In this document: piece after piece, positions 34,731 through 42,450 of the stretch
How the letters are laid out: each line of letters opens with the position of its first letter
How positions within the stretch are numbered: position 1 is the stretch's first letter
Source: DASRVA01 sp050732875
Lineage (GTDB): Bacteria; Gemmatimonadota; Gemmatimonadetes; JACCXV01; JAHWKZ01
Reading direction: 5' to 3'
DNA: 64,000 nucleotides
Assembly (NCBI GenBank): GCA_050732875.1
Contig: JBOHRQ010000004.1
Location: forward strand, 15,591-79,590
Position numbers and translations under genes: made by a program
The notes under the pieces: generated by a model
Told to the model about the DNA's origin: nothing
The model's input: only the letters and a program-made list of their open reading frames with translations
Databases searched by the model: none

Positions 34731-34760
34731 AGTATACGAAGGCGTGCCGGAGACGGTCAA
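34731..34760 (-). promoter_or_regulatory. Promoter of rex
   Basis: Minus strand: TTGACC (34760-34755), 18-nt spacer, TATACT (34736-34731). The predicted start is near 34724, just before the Rex operator. Three 10-bp units lie directly upstream of the -35. Confidence 0.65.
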
Positions 34761-34790
34761 GCGTCCTCGAACGTCCTCGACAATCCTCGA
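34761..34790. repeat. Three 10-bp tandem units at helical period upstream of rex
   Basis: GCGTCCTCGA, ACGTCCTCGA and CAATCCTCGA stand in direct tandem at 34761-34790, each 10 bp. A fourth GCGTCCTCGC lies at 34721-34730, exactly four periods away and next to the Rex site. All face the same side of the helix. They flank the rex -35 and the divergent permease promoter, and may be activator or repressor sites. Confidence 0.6.
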
Positions 34791-34809
34791 CGGCCCGCGG
34801 CGCTCCGGG

Positions 34810-34815
34810 TATGAT
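34810..34815 (+). promoter_or_regulatory. Putative -10 element of the MFS gene
   Basis: TATGAT eight bases before ATG 34824, with a TCGACG 17 bp further upstream. No ribosome site precedes the ATG, which fits a leaderless or near-leaderless mRNA. Confidence 0.4.
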
Positions 34816-34823
34816 CGGCGGCC

Positions 34824-36167
34824 ATGGGATTTCTGGGCCGGATCGGGCTGCGCACGGCCGAGCACCGCGCGTGGGCCATGTACGACTGGGCGAACTCGGC
34901 CTTCATCCTGACGGTCGTCACCACCCTCTTTCCGATCTTCTTCATGGACGTCGCGGCTGCCGGCCTGCCGGAGAGCGTGGCCACGCAGCGCTTCTCGTGG
35001 ACGACCTCGCTCGCGCTGGCCGTCGTCGCCCTGATGGCCCCCTTTCTCGGCGCCGTGGCGGATTTCGCGGGGATCAAGAAAAAGCTCCTCTCCGTGTTCC
35101 TGGCCATCGGCGCGACCGCCACGGCCCTCATGTTCTTCATCGATCCGGGCGACTGGCTGTTCGCCGCGGCCCTGTTTGGAATCGCCAACGTCGGCGCGCA
35201 GGGGAGCTTCGTCTTCTACGACTCCCTGCTTCCCCACATCGCCCGCCACGACGAGATGGACCGGGTCTCGGCCGCGGCGTACGCGGTGGGATACTTCGGC
35301 AGCTCGATCCTCCTGGCGGTCCAGTTCGCGGCGATCGTCAGGCCGGACCTGTTCGGCCTGCCGGCCGGACCGGGGCTCCCGCTCGAGACCGCGTCGCTGC
35401 CTGTACGCCTCGGTTTTCTCTCGGTATCGCTCTGGTGGGTCGTCTTCGCGATCCCCCTGTTCCTGCGCGTGCCCGAGCCGGCGCCCCGCCTGGAAGCGGA
35501 CGAGCGTCCCGGTGAGAGTGTGGTCAAGGTGGCCCTCGATCGGCTGCTCGAGACCTTCCGCGAGCTCAGGACCTACCGCCACGCCTTCCTCATGCTGGTC
35601 GCCTTCCTGATCTACAATGACGGAATCGGCACCATCATCCGGATGGCGACAATCTACGGAACCGAGCTCGGCATCGGGCGGAGTGCCCTGATCGGGTCGA
35701 TCCTGATCGTGCAGCTGGTCGGTGTGCCGTTCGCGTTTCTGTTCGGCTCGCTGGCTGGTCGGATCGGCGTCAAACCCTGCATCCTGCTGGGGCTGGCCAT
35801 CTACACCGGGGTCGCGATCTACGCCTATTTCATCGAGACCGCGCTCGAGTTCTTCGGGCTGGCGTTCGTGGTCGGCATGGTCCAGGGAGGCACCCAGGCG
35901 CTCAGCCGCTCGCTCTTCGCGAGCCTGATCCCGCGCCACAAGTCGGCCGAGTTCTTCGGCCTCTACGGCGTGCTCGACAAGTTCGCCGGGACGCTCGGAC
36001 CGACCGTCTTCGCATCCACGATCGCCGTCACCGGGTCGAGCCGGCAGGCTATCCTGTCGATCATCGTGTTCTTCGTGGTCGGCGCGCTCCTCCTGACCCG
36101 GGTGGACGTGGAAGCCGGGCGTTCGGTCGCTCGCCGGGCGGAATCCGGTCTACGCGGGTCCGGTTGA
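34824..36167 (+). CDS. MFS transporter of the Atg22/UMF1 type
   Basis: A 447-residue inner-membrane protein with about 12 helices. The start WAMYDWANSAFILTVVTTLF is a hallmark of the UMF1/Atg22-like family (often D-W-A-x-S), whose yeast members export amino acids from the vacuole. Other landmarks: NVGAQGSFVFYDSLLPHIA, YNDGIGTIIRMATIYG, and GGTQALSRSLFASLIPRHKSA. It is divergent from rex and shares its control region. Substrate unknown; a Rex link would hint at a role tied to redox state. Confidence 0.85.
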   Translation: MGFLGRIGLRTAEHRAWAMYDWANSAFILTVVTTLFPIFFMDVAAAGLPESVATQRFSWTTSLALAVVALMAPFLGAVADFAGIKKKLLSVFLAIGATATALMFFIDPGDWLFAAALFGIANVGAQGSFVFYDSLLPHIARHDEMDRVSAAAYAVGYFGSSILLAVQFAAIVRPDLFGLPAGPGLPLETASLPVRLGFLSVSLWWVVFAIPLFLRVPEPAPRLEADERPGESVVKVALDRLLETFRELRTYRHAFLMLVAFLIYNDGIGTIIRMATIYGTELGIGRSALIGSILIVQLVGVPFAFLFGSLAGRIGVKPCILLGLAIYTGVAIYAYFIETALEFFGLAFVVGMVQGGTQALSRSLFASLIPRHKSAEFFGLYGVLDKFAGTLGPTVFASTIAVTGSSRQAILSIIVFFVVGALLLTRVDVEAGRSVARRAESGLRGSG

Positions 36168-36472
36168 CGATCCTCGACGTTTTCCACAGCTATCCACAGG
36201 CCCTCCCGCAGCGCCCCCCGGACCCCTCCACCATGACCCGGGTGAACCCCCGTGCCCCCGCTCCATGGCCCCCCACCATCGCACCGTGGAACATGTAGCA
36301 CAAGGCAACTCGTTGTTTCACCAGTAGTTGCATAAGTTAACATGAACTCGCTTGTTATGTCCGACATCCTACACGGCCGGCGAAGCGCGTCGCGGCGGCT
36401 CCCAGGGACGTCGACCCTCCCGTCCCGCCGCTCCGCGACCCATCTGTGGAAAACGAGGCTGGCCGGATTGCC
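36168..36472. other. Intergenic region with DnaA-box-like sites and an AT-rich core
   Basis: 305 bp between convergent MFS and ksgA genes. Left end: TTTTCCACA (36180-36188) and CTATCCACA (36190-36198), one and two mismatches from the DnaA consensus TTATCCACA. The AT-rich middle (about 36295-36360, including GTTAAC) is unusual in this genome. TGTGGAAAA (36445-36453) is the reverse of the first box but also overlaps the ksgA terminator. No gene is seen. Confidence 0.4.
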
Positions 36473-36486
36473 TCATCGGGCCTCGT
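36449..36486 (-). terminator. Putative terminator of ksgA
   Basis: Minus strand: ACGAGGC (36486-36480) pairs with GCCTCGT (36459-36453), followed by TTTTCC. The 5' arm includes the last ksgA codons. The 20-nt loop makes it weak. Confidence 0.4.
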
Positions 36487-37270
36487 CTTTCAGCGCATCA
36501 TCGAGCCTCAGCCACTCCTCGAGGCTGAGCGTCTCCGGCCGGCGCCTGAGATCGATGCCGGTACGGTCCTGGACGCGGACGCCCCTTTCGCCGGCCAGGC
36601 TCCAGGGCTCGTCCTTCAACGAGTTCCTGAGCTGCTTGCGGCGTTGCCCGAAGGCCGTTCGGACGAGATCCCGGATCCGCTCCCGGCGCTCCTCCGCGAG
36701 CCCGGCCGGACCCGCGGGCACGATCCGGACCACGCTCGAGCGGACCTTGGGTGGCGGCCGGAACTGACCCGGTCCGACATCGAAGAGGACCTCCACCTCG
36801 GCGGCCAGGCCCACACCGACGGTCAGCGCCCCGTAGGCCCGCGAGCCGGGCGCCGCCGCCAGCCGCTCGGCGAGCTCCTTCTGGACCATGATCACGATTT
36901 CGGGAACCGCGACCCGGGCCGCCTGGTCCAGCAAGTGGAATACGATCGGGGAGGTGATCGCGTACGGGAGGTTCCCGATCACGTGCCAAGGCTCTCCGCC
37001 CTCGAGCTCGTGGTCGAGGATGTCGGCGCGGACGACCGTCAGCTCGCGATCGGGCCAGCGGCGCTCGAGCCGTCCGGCCAGTTCCTCGTCCAGCTCGACG
37101 GCCGTGACCCGCCAGCCCCGATCCAGGAGCGGCCCGGTCAGGGCCCCCTCGCCGGGGCCGATCTCGAGCACCCGAGCCCCCGGCGGCGCCCGCAGGCTGG
37201 CGGCGATGCGCCGGGCGGTCCGACGATCGTGCAGGAAATGCTGAGAGAGCCGGGGGCGGCCGCGCCTCAC
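36473..37270 (-). CDS. ksgA: 16S rRNA dimethyladenosine transferase KsgA/RsmA
   Basis: A 265-residue SAM-dependent enzyme that dimethylates two adenosines near the 3' end of 16S rRNA. It has the family start RLSQHFLHDRRTARRI, motif I VLEIGPGEGALTGPLL, the catalytic IGNLPYAITSPIVF and the C-terminal helical domain with FGQRRKQLRNSL. GTG 37270 overlaps the STAS stop as GTGA; upstream of it the frame is only Arg/Gly-rich. It is the last gene of the superoperon. Confidence 0.96.
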   Translation of the reverse strand: MRRGRPRLSQHFLHDRRTARRIAASLRAPPGARVLEIGPGEGALTGPLLDRGWRVTAVELDEELAGRLERRWPDRELTVVRADILDHELEGGEPWHVIGNLPYAITSPIVFHLLDQAARVAVPEIVIMVQKELAERLAAAPGSRAYGALTVGVGLAAEVEVLFDVGPGQFRPPPKVRSSVVRIVPAGPAGLAEERRERIRDLVRTAFGQRRKQLRNSLKDEPWSLAGERGVRVQDRTGIDLRRRPETLSLEEWLRLDDALKDEAR

Positions 37271-37632
37271 CGCGCCGGCCGCTTCTCCGCCTCCTCGACG
37301 CTCCGGACGAACCGCACCTGCTGGTCCAGCTGGAGCTTGCGGACGAGGTCGAGAAAGCGGTCGGGCAGGCCCGCCACCGCGAAGGCGCCCCCGGCCGCCT
37401 CGCATCGGCTGGTCAGCCGGCACAGGAGAGCCAGACCGGGCGCATCGATGTGTTCCAGGGAAGCGACGTCCAGGACGATCCGGAGTCCCGCCGCATCCAG
37501 CGCCTCGTCCACGGCCCTCTCGAGAAGGCTCATGTTCGACACGACGAGATCCCCGCCCACCTGCAGCACGATCGTTCCGTCGACCGACGTGGACCGCGGC
37601 TCGACGGTCAGCTGTTCGGCGGGAGAGTTCAC
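37267..37632 (-). CDS. STAS-domain anti-sigma factor antagonist
   Basis: A 121-residue single-domain STAS protein. TIVLQVGGDLVVSNMSLLER is followed by IVLDVASLEHIDAPGLALLC, where the usual phosphoserine in D-S/T-S/A-G is replaced by IDAPG. The missing serine means it may not be switched by phosphorylation in the usual way. It lies between an aminotransferase and ksgA with GTGA overlaps at both ends, not beside any anti-sigma kinase. Confidence 0.82.
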   Translation of the reverse strand: MNSPAEQLTVEPRSTSVDGTIVLQVGGDLVVSNMSLLERAVDEALDAAGLRIVLDVASLEHIDAPGLALLCRLTSRCEAAGGAFAVAGLPDRFLDLVRKLQLDQQVRFVRSVEEAEKRPAR

Positions 37633-38843
37633 GTCTCCTGGCCGGCCAATATCCCCAGCCGATCCGCCGCCGCCCCGAGCCGCTGCAGGGCCCCGGCCAG
37701 CGCTTCGTCCGAGGCGGCGAACGAGATGCGCACGTACTCCTCGCCGCCGAACGCCGCCCCGGGAACGAGAGCGAGGCGCTCGTGATCGAGGAGATCGAAG
37801 CACAGCTCCGCCGAGGTCATTCCAGCGGCCCGGCACCACGCGCCGGCGTCCACCCAGATGTAGAACGCTCCCAGCGGCGGGAAAGCATCGAGCCCGGGGA
37901 TCCGGCCGAGCCCCTCGAGCAGCATCGTGCGGCGGCGGGCGAACGCCTCGACCATGGACGAGATCGCCGCCCGACGGGCGTCCTTTTCGGTCAGCGCCGC
38001 CAGGGCCGCGTGCTGGGCCGGCAGGGCGGTGTTCGTGTTGATGTGTCCCTGGAGTCGGGTCATGGCCTTGACGAGCTCGACGGGAGCCGCGGCATACCCG
38101 ACCCGCCAGCCCGTCATCGAGAACGCCTTGGAGAAGCCGTTCACCAGCACGATGCGCTCGTAGTCGCGGGCATGGGGCGCGACGGACGCGAAGCCGTCGA
38201 CATAGCGGATCTCGTTGTAGATCTCATCGGAGATGATCCAGGCGTCGTGCGTCGCAGCCAGGTCGACCAGCGCCGCCACGTCCGCTTCGGTCAGCATCGC
38301 CCCGGTCGGATTGCCCGGGCTGTTCAGGATGAGGCCGCGCGCGCCCTCTTCGAACGCATCCTCGACCTGCTCGGGGAGGGGACGAAAGCCGTCTTCCCGG
38401 CGGGTCGGCAAGATCACGGGCTCGGCCCGGGCCAGTCGAACCATGGGTGGATACGAGACCCAGTAGGGGGCGGGGATCGCCACCTGGTCCCCGGGCCCGA
38501 ACAGGGTGAAGATGGCGTCGAACAGGGCCTGCTTGGCGCCCACGGACACGATCACCTGATCCGGCGTCCAGTCGCCGCCGCAGCTCTCCTCGAGGTACGA
38601 CGCGATCGCCCCGCGCAGGGCCGCCAGCCCGGCAGCCGGGGGATAGCGGGTCCGGCCCGCCCGGATCGCCGCGATCCCCGCCTCGGCGACGTAGGCCGGG
38701 GTCGGAAAGTCCGGCTCGCCCGCCGAAAGGGAGATCACGGGGTGATCGGGCGAGTCGATCTCCGCCGCCCGGCGGGTCATGGCGAGGGTCTCCGACTCGG
38801 TGACCCCGATGAGATTGGGATACTCCATGGTGTGCAGCGTCAT
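37629..38843 (-). CDS. PLP-dependent aminotransferase, class I (aspartate type)
   Basis: A 404-residue fold-type I aminotransferase. It has SLSAGEPDFPTPAYVAEA, RYPPAAGLAALRGAIASYL, NSPGNPTGAMLTEAD, SDEIYNEIRY and the PLP lysine in NGFSKAFSMTGWRVGYAAAP. This is the pattern of thermophile-type (group Ib) aspartate aminotransferases that exchange amino groups with 2-oxoglutarate. The exact substrate is open. The start ATG overlaps the coaD stop (ATGA), and its own stop overlaps the STAS gene. Confidence 0.92.
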   Translation of the reverse strand: MTLHTMEYPNLIGVTESETLAMTRRAAEIDSPDHPVISLSAGEPDFPTPAYVAEAGIAAIRAGRTRYPPAAGLAALRGAIASYLEESCGGDWTPDQVIVSVGAKQALFDAIFTLFGPGDQVAIPAPYWVSYPPMVRLARAEPVILPTRREDGFRPLPEQVEDAFEEGARGLILNSPGNPTGAMLTEADVAALVDLAATHDAWIISDEIYNEIRYVDGFASVAPHARDYERIVLVNGFSKAFSMTGWRVGYAAAPVELVKAMTRLQGHINTNTALPAQHAALAALTEKDARRAAISSMVEAFARRRTMLLEGLGRIPGLDAFPPLGAFYIWVDAGAWCRAAGMTSAELCFDLLDHERLALVPGAAFGGEEYVRISFAASDEALAGALQRLGAAADRLGILAGQET

Positions 38844-39349
38844 CGTCCGTCCCCGGCGAAGCGCCCTTTCAACCGCCGGGCCACGCTGGGGGAGACGAAC
38901 GGGCTCACGTCCCCGCCCAGGCGCGCGACCTCCCGTACGAGGCTCGAGCTCAGGAACGAGTACGTGCTGTCGGGGGCCATGAAGAGGATCTCGATCTCGG
39001 GAGCCAGATGCTTGTTCATGAGCGCCATCTGAAACTCGTACTCGAAGTCCGACACCGCCCGCAACCCGCGCAGGATGATGGTCGCTCCGCTGGAGCGTGC
39101 GAAATCGACCGTCAGGCCGGAGAAGGTCTCGACCCGGACGCGCTCGCTCTCTCCGATGACCTCGCCGATCATCGCGACCCGCTCCTCGACCGGGAAGAGC
39201 GACCCCTTTCCGGTGTCGACGGCCACCGCCACGATCAGCTCGTCGACGATCCGCAGCCCGCGCCCGATCAGGTCCTCGTGACCCCGCGTCACCGGATCGA
39301 ACGTCCCGGGGTACAGCCCCACGAGGCGCGAGGGTGGCGATCCGCTCAT
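38840..39349 (-). CDS. coaD: Phosphopantetheine adenylyltransferase
   Basis: A 169-residue nucleotidyltransferase that makes dephospho-CoA from phosphopantetheine and ATP. It begins GLYPGTFDPVTRGHEDLI, containing the TxGH motif. The second ATP motif YSFLSSSLVREVA lies near residue 130, and the middle has FEYEFQMALMNKHLAPEIE. ATG 39349 overlaps the rsmD stop (ATGA). In E. coli, coaD is also next to an RsmD-type gene, so the order is a known one. Confidence 0.97.
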   Translation of the reverse strand: MSGSPPSRLVGLYPGTFDPVTRGHEDLIGRGLRIVDELIVAVAVDTGKGSLFPVEERVAMIGEVIGESERVRVETFSGLTVDFARSSGATIILRGLRAVSDFEYEFQMALMNKHLAPEIEILFMAPDSTYSFLSSSLVREVARLGGDVSPFVSPSVARRLKGRFAGDGR

Positions 39350-39879
39350 GGGCGCCAGAAGAAGCTCGCCGAGGTATCGCCCCAGCGCCGCGTCTCGGCC
39401 GGCTCCGGCAGGGCCGGAAGGGACCGACGGCTGGCGTGCTCGAGCACCCAGACCCGCTCCCACCAGTTCGCCGAAACGATCATCTCGAGGATCGGCGCCA
39501 GGTCGTCGCGGTACGGCGGATCGCAGAACACCACATCGAAGCGCGCCCCATCTTCGGGAATCCCGCGGCAGAAGTCCAGTGCGGCCGCCCGTCGGACCAG
39601 GATCTCGTCTTCCAGTCCGAGCTCGCCCACGTTGCGGCGCAGGGCCGCCAGGGCTCCGGCCGCGCGCTCCACGCAGACGGCGGCCCGGGCGCCCCGGCTG
39701 ACCGCCTCGATCGCCATGGCTCCCGTCCCGGCGTAGAGATCCAGCACCACCGCGTCCTCGACCGTGTCGCCGAGGATGTTGAAGATCGCCTCCCGCACGC
39801 GGTCCGAGGTGGGACGAAGGCCGCCCGCGCGCGCAGAGTGGAGGCCTCTCCCGCCGAGCCTTCCCCCGACAACCCTCAC
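39346..39879 (-). CDS. rsmD: 16S rRNA (guanine-N2)-methyltransferase RsmD
   Basis: A 177-residue SAM-dependent methyltransferase for G966 of 16S rRNA. It has VVGGRLGGRGL at the start, RPTSDRVREAIFNILG, motif I VLDLYAGTGAMAIEAVSRGA and the catalytic FDVVFCDPPYRDD. Length fits. GTG 39879 overlaps the recJ stop (GTGA). The frame extends far upstream inside recJ, but the family start and the overlap decide the choice. Confidence 0.95.
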   Translation of the reverse strand: MRVVGGRLGGRGLHSARAGGLRPTSDRVREAIFNILGDTVEDAVVLDLYAGTGAMAIEAVSRGARAAVCVERAAGALAALRRNVGELGLEDEILVRRAAALDFCRGIPEDGARFDVVFCDPPYRDDLAPILEMIVSANWWERVWVLEHASRRSLPALPEPAETRRWGDTSASFFWRP

Positions 39880-41585
39880 GAGAGGCGAACGTCGATGAGC
39901 CTTCCCTGCAGCACCGACCGCCCCAGGTACACGTTCTCCCTGAGCCGGCAGGCGATCGTCATCGGGCCGCGGTTCAGGTTGAGCTCGCCGAGCAGGTGCC
40001 CCAGGTTGAAGCCGATCGTGTCGAGGCTGCGACCGTTCCGGGCGACCACCATCTTGAGATGGTTCTCTCCCACGATCCTGGGATAGCCGCGCGCGGCCAC
40101 GTCCTTGAGCGCCAGCACGGGCTCCGGGTTGCCCGGTCCGTATGGCGCGAACCGATTCAGCTCGAGAAAGAGCCGGGCGTCCACGCTCTCCAGCGGCAGC
40201 TCCAGATCGATGGTGAGATGGGGGACGAGCTGGTCGGCCAGGAGCCGGTCTCCGGCATGGCGCTGAAAGGCGTTGCGGAAGTCGTCCACGGCCTCGCGCC
40301 GGATGGCGAGTCCGGCCGCCGTCCGGTGACCTCCGTACGCGTCGAGATGCGCGGCGCACGCCGCGAGACCCTCGAGCAGATGGAAGCCCGGCACGCTCCG
40401 CGCCGACCCCCTCCCGTTCCCCTCTCCGTCGATGGCGATCAGCACCGTCGGGCGGTGGAACCGCTCGACGACCCGCGAGGCCACGATCCCGATCACCCCG
40501 GGGTGCCAGCCTTCGCCGGCCATCACGATCGCCCGATCGCGCTCGGGATCGTAGCTTCGCTCGACCCCCTCGAGGACCTCGGCGAGCAGCCGCCGGTCCT
40601 CCTCCTGCCGCGAGGTGTTCACGTCCTCGAACGTCTCGGCGATCGCCTCGGCCTGGGCCGGGTCGTCGGTGAGGAGCAGCCCCACCGCCTTCTCGGCGGC
40701 GTCCATCCGGCCGACGGCGTTGATCCGGGGCGCCAGCACGAAGCCGATCTGCCAGGCCGTCGGCCGCGTGCCGGCGAGCCCCGTCCGCTGCATCAGCGCC
40801 CGGAGCCCCGGATTGCGGGTCCGGGCCAGCACGTCTAGACCGTACCGGACCAGAACGCGGTTCTCGCCGGTCAGCGGCACCAGGTCCGCGATCGTGCCGA
40901 ACGCCACCAGATCGAGGGAGAAGCGCAGCGTCTCTCGGTCGCGGCCCGCCGAGAGCTCGAGCGCCTCGCACAGCTTGTAGGCCACCCCCACCGCGGCCAG
41001 ATTGGCGTCCGGATAGCCCGACTCCGGGAGCTTGGGGTTCAGGACGGCGGTGGCGCGCGGAAGAACGGGGCCCGGCTCGTGATGGTCGGTCACGATCACC
41101 TCCATGCCGGCCGTACGCGCCACCTCGACCTCGTCGACCGCCGTCACGCCGCAGTCGCAGGTGATGAGCAGGCGAATCCCCCGGCCGGCCAGGGTCTCCA
41201 CGCCGCTCTGCGACACGCCGTAGCCATCCTCGACCCGGTGCGGGATGTAGTAGCCGGCGCGTGCGCCCCGCCAGCGCAGATACCGGACCAGCACCGCGGT
41301 CGCGGTGATCCCGTCCACGTCGTAGTCCCCGTGCACGGCGATCGGCTCGCCATCCCGGATCGCCGCCTCGATCCGCTCCACCGCGACGTCCATCCCGCGG
41401 AGGAGGAACGGGTCGTGAAGCTGATCGAAGGACGGATTCAGGAAATAGCGCGCTCGATCCGCGGATCGGAAGCCCCGTCGGACGAGCAGCTCGGCGATCG
41501 TGGGCGGCACCGACAGAGCCCGCTCGAGCTCCGAGGCATCGGCGCCCTGGATCGGATCCGGCCAGCTCCAGCGTGGTTGCAGCAC
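39876..41585 (-). CDS. recJ: Single-stranded-DNA-specific exonuclease RecJ
   Basis: A 569-residue 5'-3' exonuclease used in recombination and mismatch repair. DHH-family motifs appear in order: HGDYDVDGITATAVL, ITCDCG, VTDHHEPGPVLP, then the DHHA1 motif GGHRTAAGLAIR. FNPSFDQLHDP and the PYGPGNPEPVL stretch mark the OB-fold end. GTG 41585 (QPRWSWPDP start) has GAGG six bases upstream. TTG 41627 is an in-frame alternative, but the frame above 41585 does not look like protein. It begins 58 bp after the 3' end of rnpB. Confidence 0.95.
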   Translation of the reverse strand: MLQPRWSWPDPIQGADASELERALSVPPTIAELLVRRGFRSADRARYFLNPSFDQLHDPFLLRGMDVAVERIEAAIRDGEPIAVHGDYDVDGITATAVLVRYLRWRGARAGYYIPHRVEDGYGVSQSGVETLAGRGIRLLITCDCGVTAVDEVEVARTAGMEVIVTDHHEPGPVLPRATAVLNPKLPESGYPDANLAAVGVAYKLCEALELSAGRDRETLRFSLDLVAFGTIADLVPLTGENRVLVRYGLDVLARTRNPGLRALMQRTGLAGTRPTAWQIGFVLAPRINAVGRMDAAEKAVGLLLTDDPAQAEAIAETFEDVNTSRQEEDRRLLAEVLEGVERSYDPERDRAIVMAGEGWHPGVIGIVASRVVERFHRPTVLIAIDGEGNGRGSARSVPGFHLLEGLAACAAHLDAYGGHRTAAGLAIRREAVDDFRNAFQRHAGDRLLADQLVPHLTIDLELPLESVDARLFLELNRFAPYGPGNPEPVLALKDVAARGYPRIVGENHLKMVVARNGRSLDTIGFNLGHLLGELNLNRGPMTIACRLRENVYLGRSVLQGRLIDVRLS

Positions 41586-41642
41586 GGCGTGCCTCGAACC
41601 GAGGTGACAGGGAGCGTCCAGGACCAATGAAACGGGATGGGT

Positions 41643-42034
41643 GCAGGGGTCGGAGGGACGATAAGCCGGGTTCTGTACCGCCCTCTCGGACGGTGACGGC
41701 CATCGATCTGAGCGGCCTACCCGGAAGTCGAGCGCGGCGGGCCACCGCGTCCTTCCCTACATGGCCTTGCTCCGGATGGGGTTTGCCGTGCCGCCCCGCT
41801 CGCGCGGGAGCGCGGTGGGCTCTTACCCCACCGTTTCACCCTTACCGACGGCGCGAGCGCCGCCGGCGGTTTGTTTTCTGTGGCACTTTCCGTCACCCCG
41901 AAGGGTGCCTCGCGTTGCGACCGTCACCGGTCCCTCCGCGAGCATCCTGCCCTGTGGAGCCCGGACTTTCCTCCAGCCGCGCCACCCGCTGGGCGGGCGT
42001 ACGGCCGGCGACCGTCTGTCCGACCGGCCCCTGC
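41643..42034 (-). ncRNA. rnpB: RNase P RNA (type A)
   Basis: The minus strand carries the invariant core: AGACGGTCGCC, then GAGGAAAGTCCGGGCTCC (CRI), CACAGGGCAGGATGCTCG and, at the 3' end, ACAGAACCCGGCTTATCG (CRV). P1 can be closed by GCAGGGG (42034-42028) and CCCCTGC (41649-41643), with two inner blocks. This sets both ends, giving about 392 nt. The core includes the usual P3, P12 and P15 stretches with GC-rich arms. It lies between rnhA and recJ on the same strand, and its 5' third overlaps the rnhA reading frame. The ends are deduced from pairing, not measured. Confidence 0.93.
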
Positions 42035-42450
42035 GATGCTTTAAGATGCACGTCGATGGCCCGATTGGCCAGTTCGTCGGCGCGCGCGTTCTCGTCCCGG
42101 CGAACGTGCCGGATCGTGACGCCGGCGGCTCGATCGAGGATCTCGGCCACCGCCCCGTGGCGGTCGGCGAGGTCGGCGTTCTTGACTCGATACTGACCGT
42201 TGAGCTGGCGCACGACGAGCTCGGAGTCGCAGTAGACTTCCAGGTGCGTGGTGCGGTCGGGTCCGGCCGCCGTCAGCGCGTGCAGGAGCGCCTCGTACTC
42301 GGCCTGGTTGTTGGTGCGCTCGCCGAGGTACGCCGAGCCCTCCTCGACCAGCTCGCCTTCCAGGGTCTCGATCACCCAGCCGGCACCGGCCGGGCCTGGA
42401 TTGCCCCGCGCGGCACCGTCGCTGTGCAGGATGAGGAACCGCTCGGTCAC
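41893..42450 (-). CDS. rnhA: Ribonuclease HI family protein, tail overlapping rnpB
   Basis: A 185-residue RNase H whose catalytic part ends near residue 133. It has all four acidic residues: Asp in HSDGAARGNPGPAG, Glu in NNQAEYEALL, Asp in YCDSELVVRQLNG and Asp in NARADELANRA. The compact form without the basic protrusion resembles the archaeal/Bacillus-type enzyme, which removes RNA from RNA-DNA hybrids. The last 52 residues are encoded by, and overlap, the first 142 nt of rnpB, and look unlike protein (QTVAGRTPAQRVARLEES). GTG 42450 overlaps the upstream stop (GTGA). Confidence 0.9.
   Translation of the reverse strand: MTERFLILHSDGAARGNPGPAGAGWVIETLEGELVEEGSAYLGERTNNQAEYEALLHALTAAGPDRTTHLEVYCDSELVVRQLNGQYRVKNADLADRHGAVAEILDRAAGVTIRHVRRDENARADELANRAIDVHLKASQGPVGQTVAGRTPAQRVARLEESPGSTGQDARGGTGDGRNARHPSG

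Noticed and set aside
36168..36472. Chromosomal origin of replication
   Set aside because: Only three imperfect DnaA boxes, one of which overlaps a likely terminator; no dnaA, dnaN, rpmH or gid genes and no change in coding-strand bias at this point.
39346..41745. A long continuous frame that would fuse rsmD to sequence inside recJ
   Set aside because: The rsmD family start lies at GTG 39879, overlapping the recJ stop; upstream of it the frame has no rsmD-like residues and recJ occupies the DNA in another frame.
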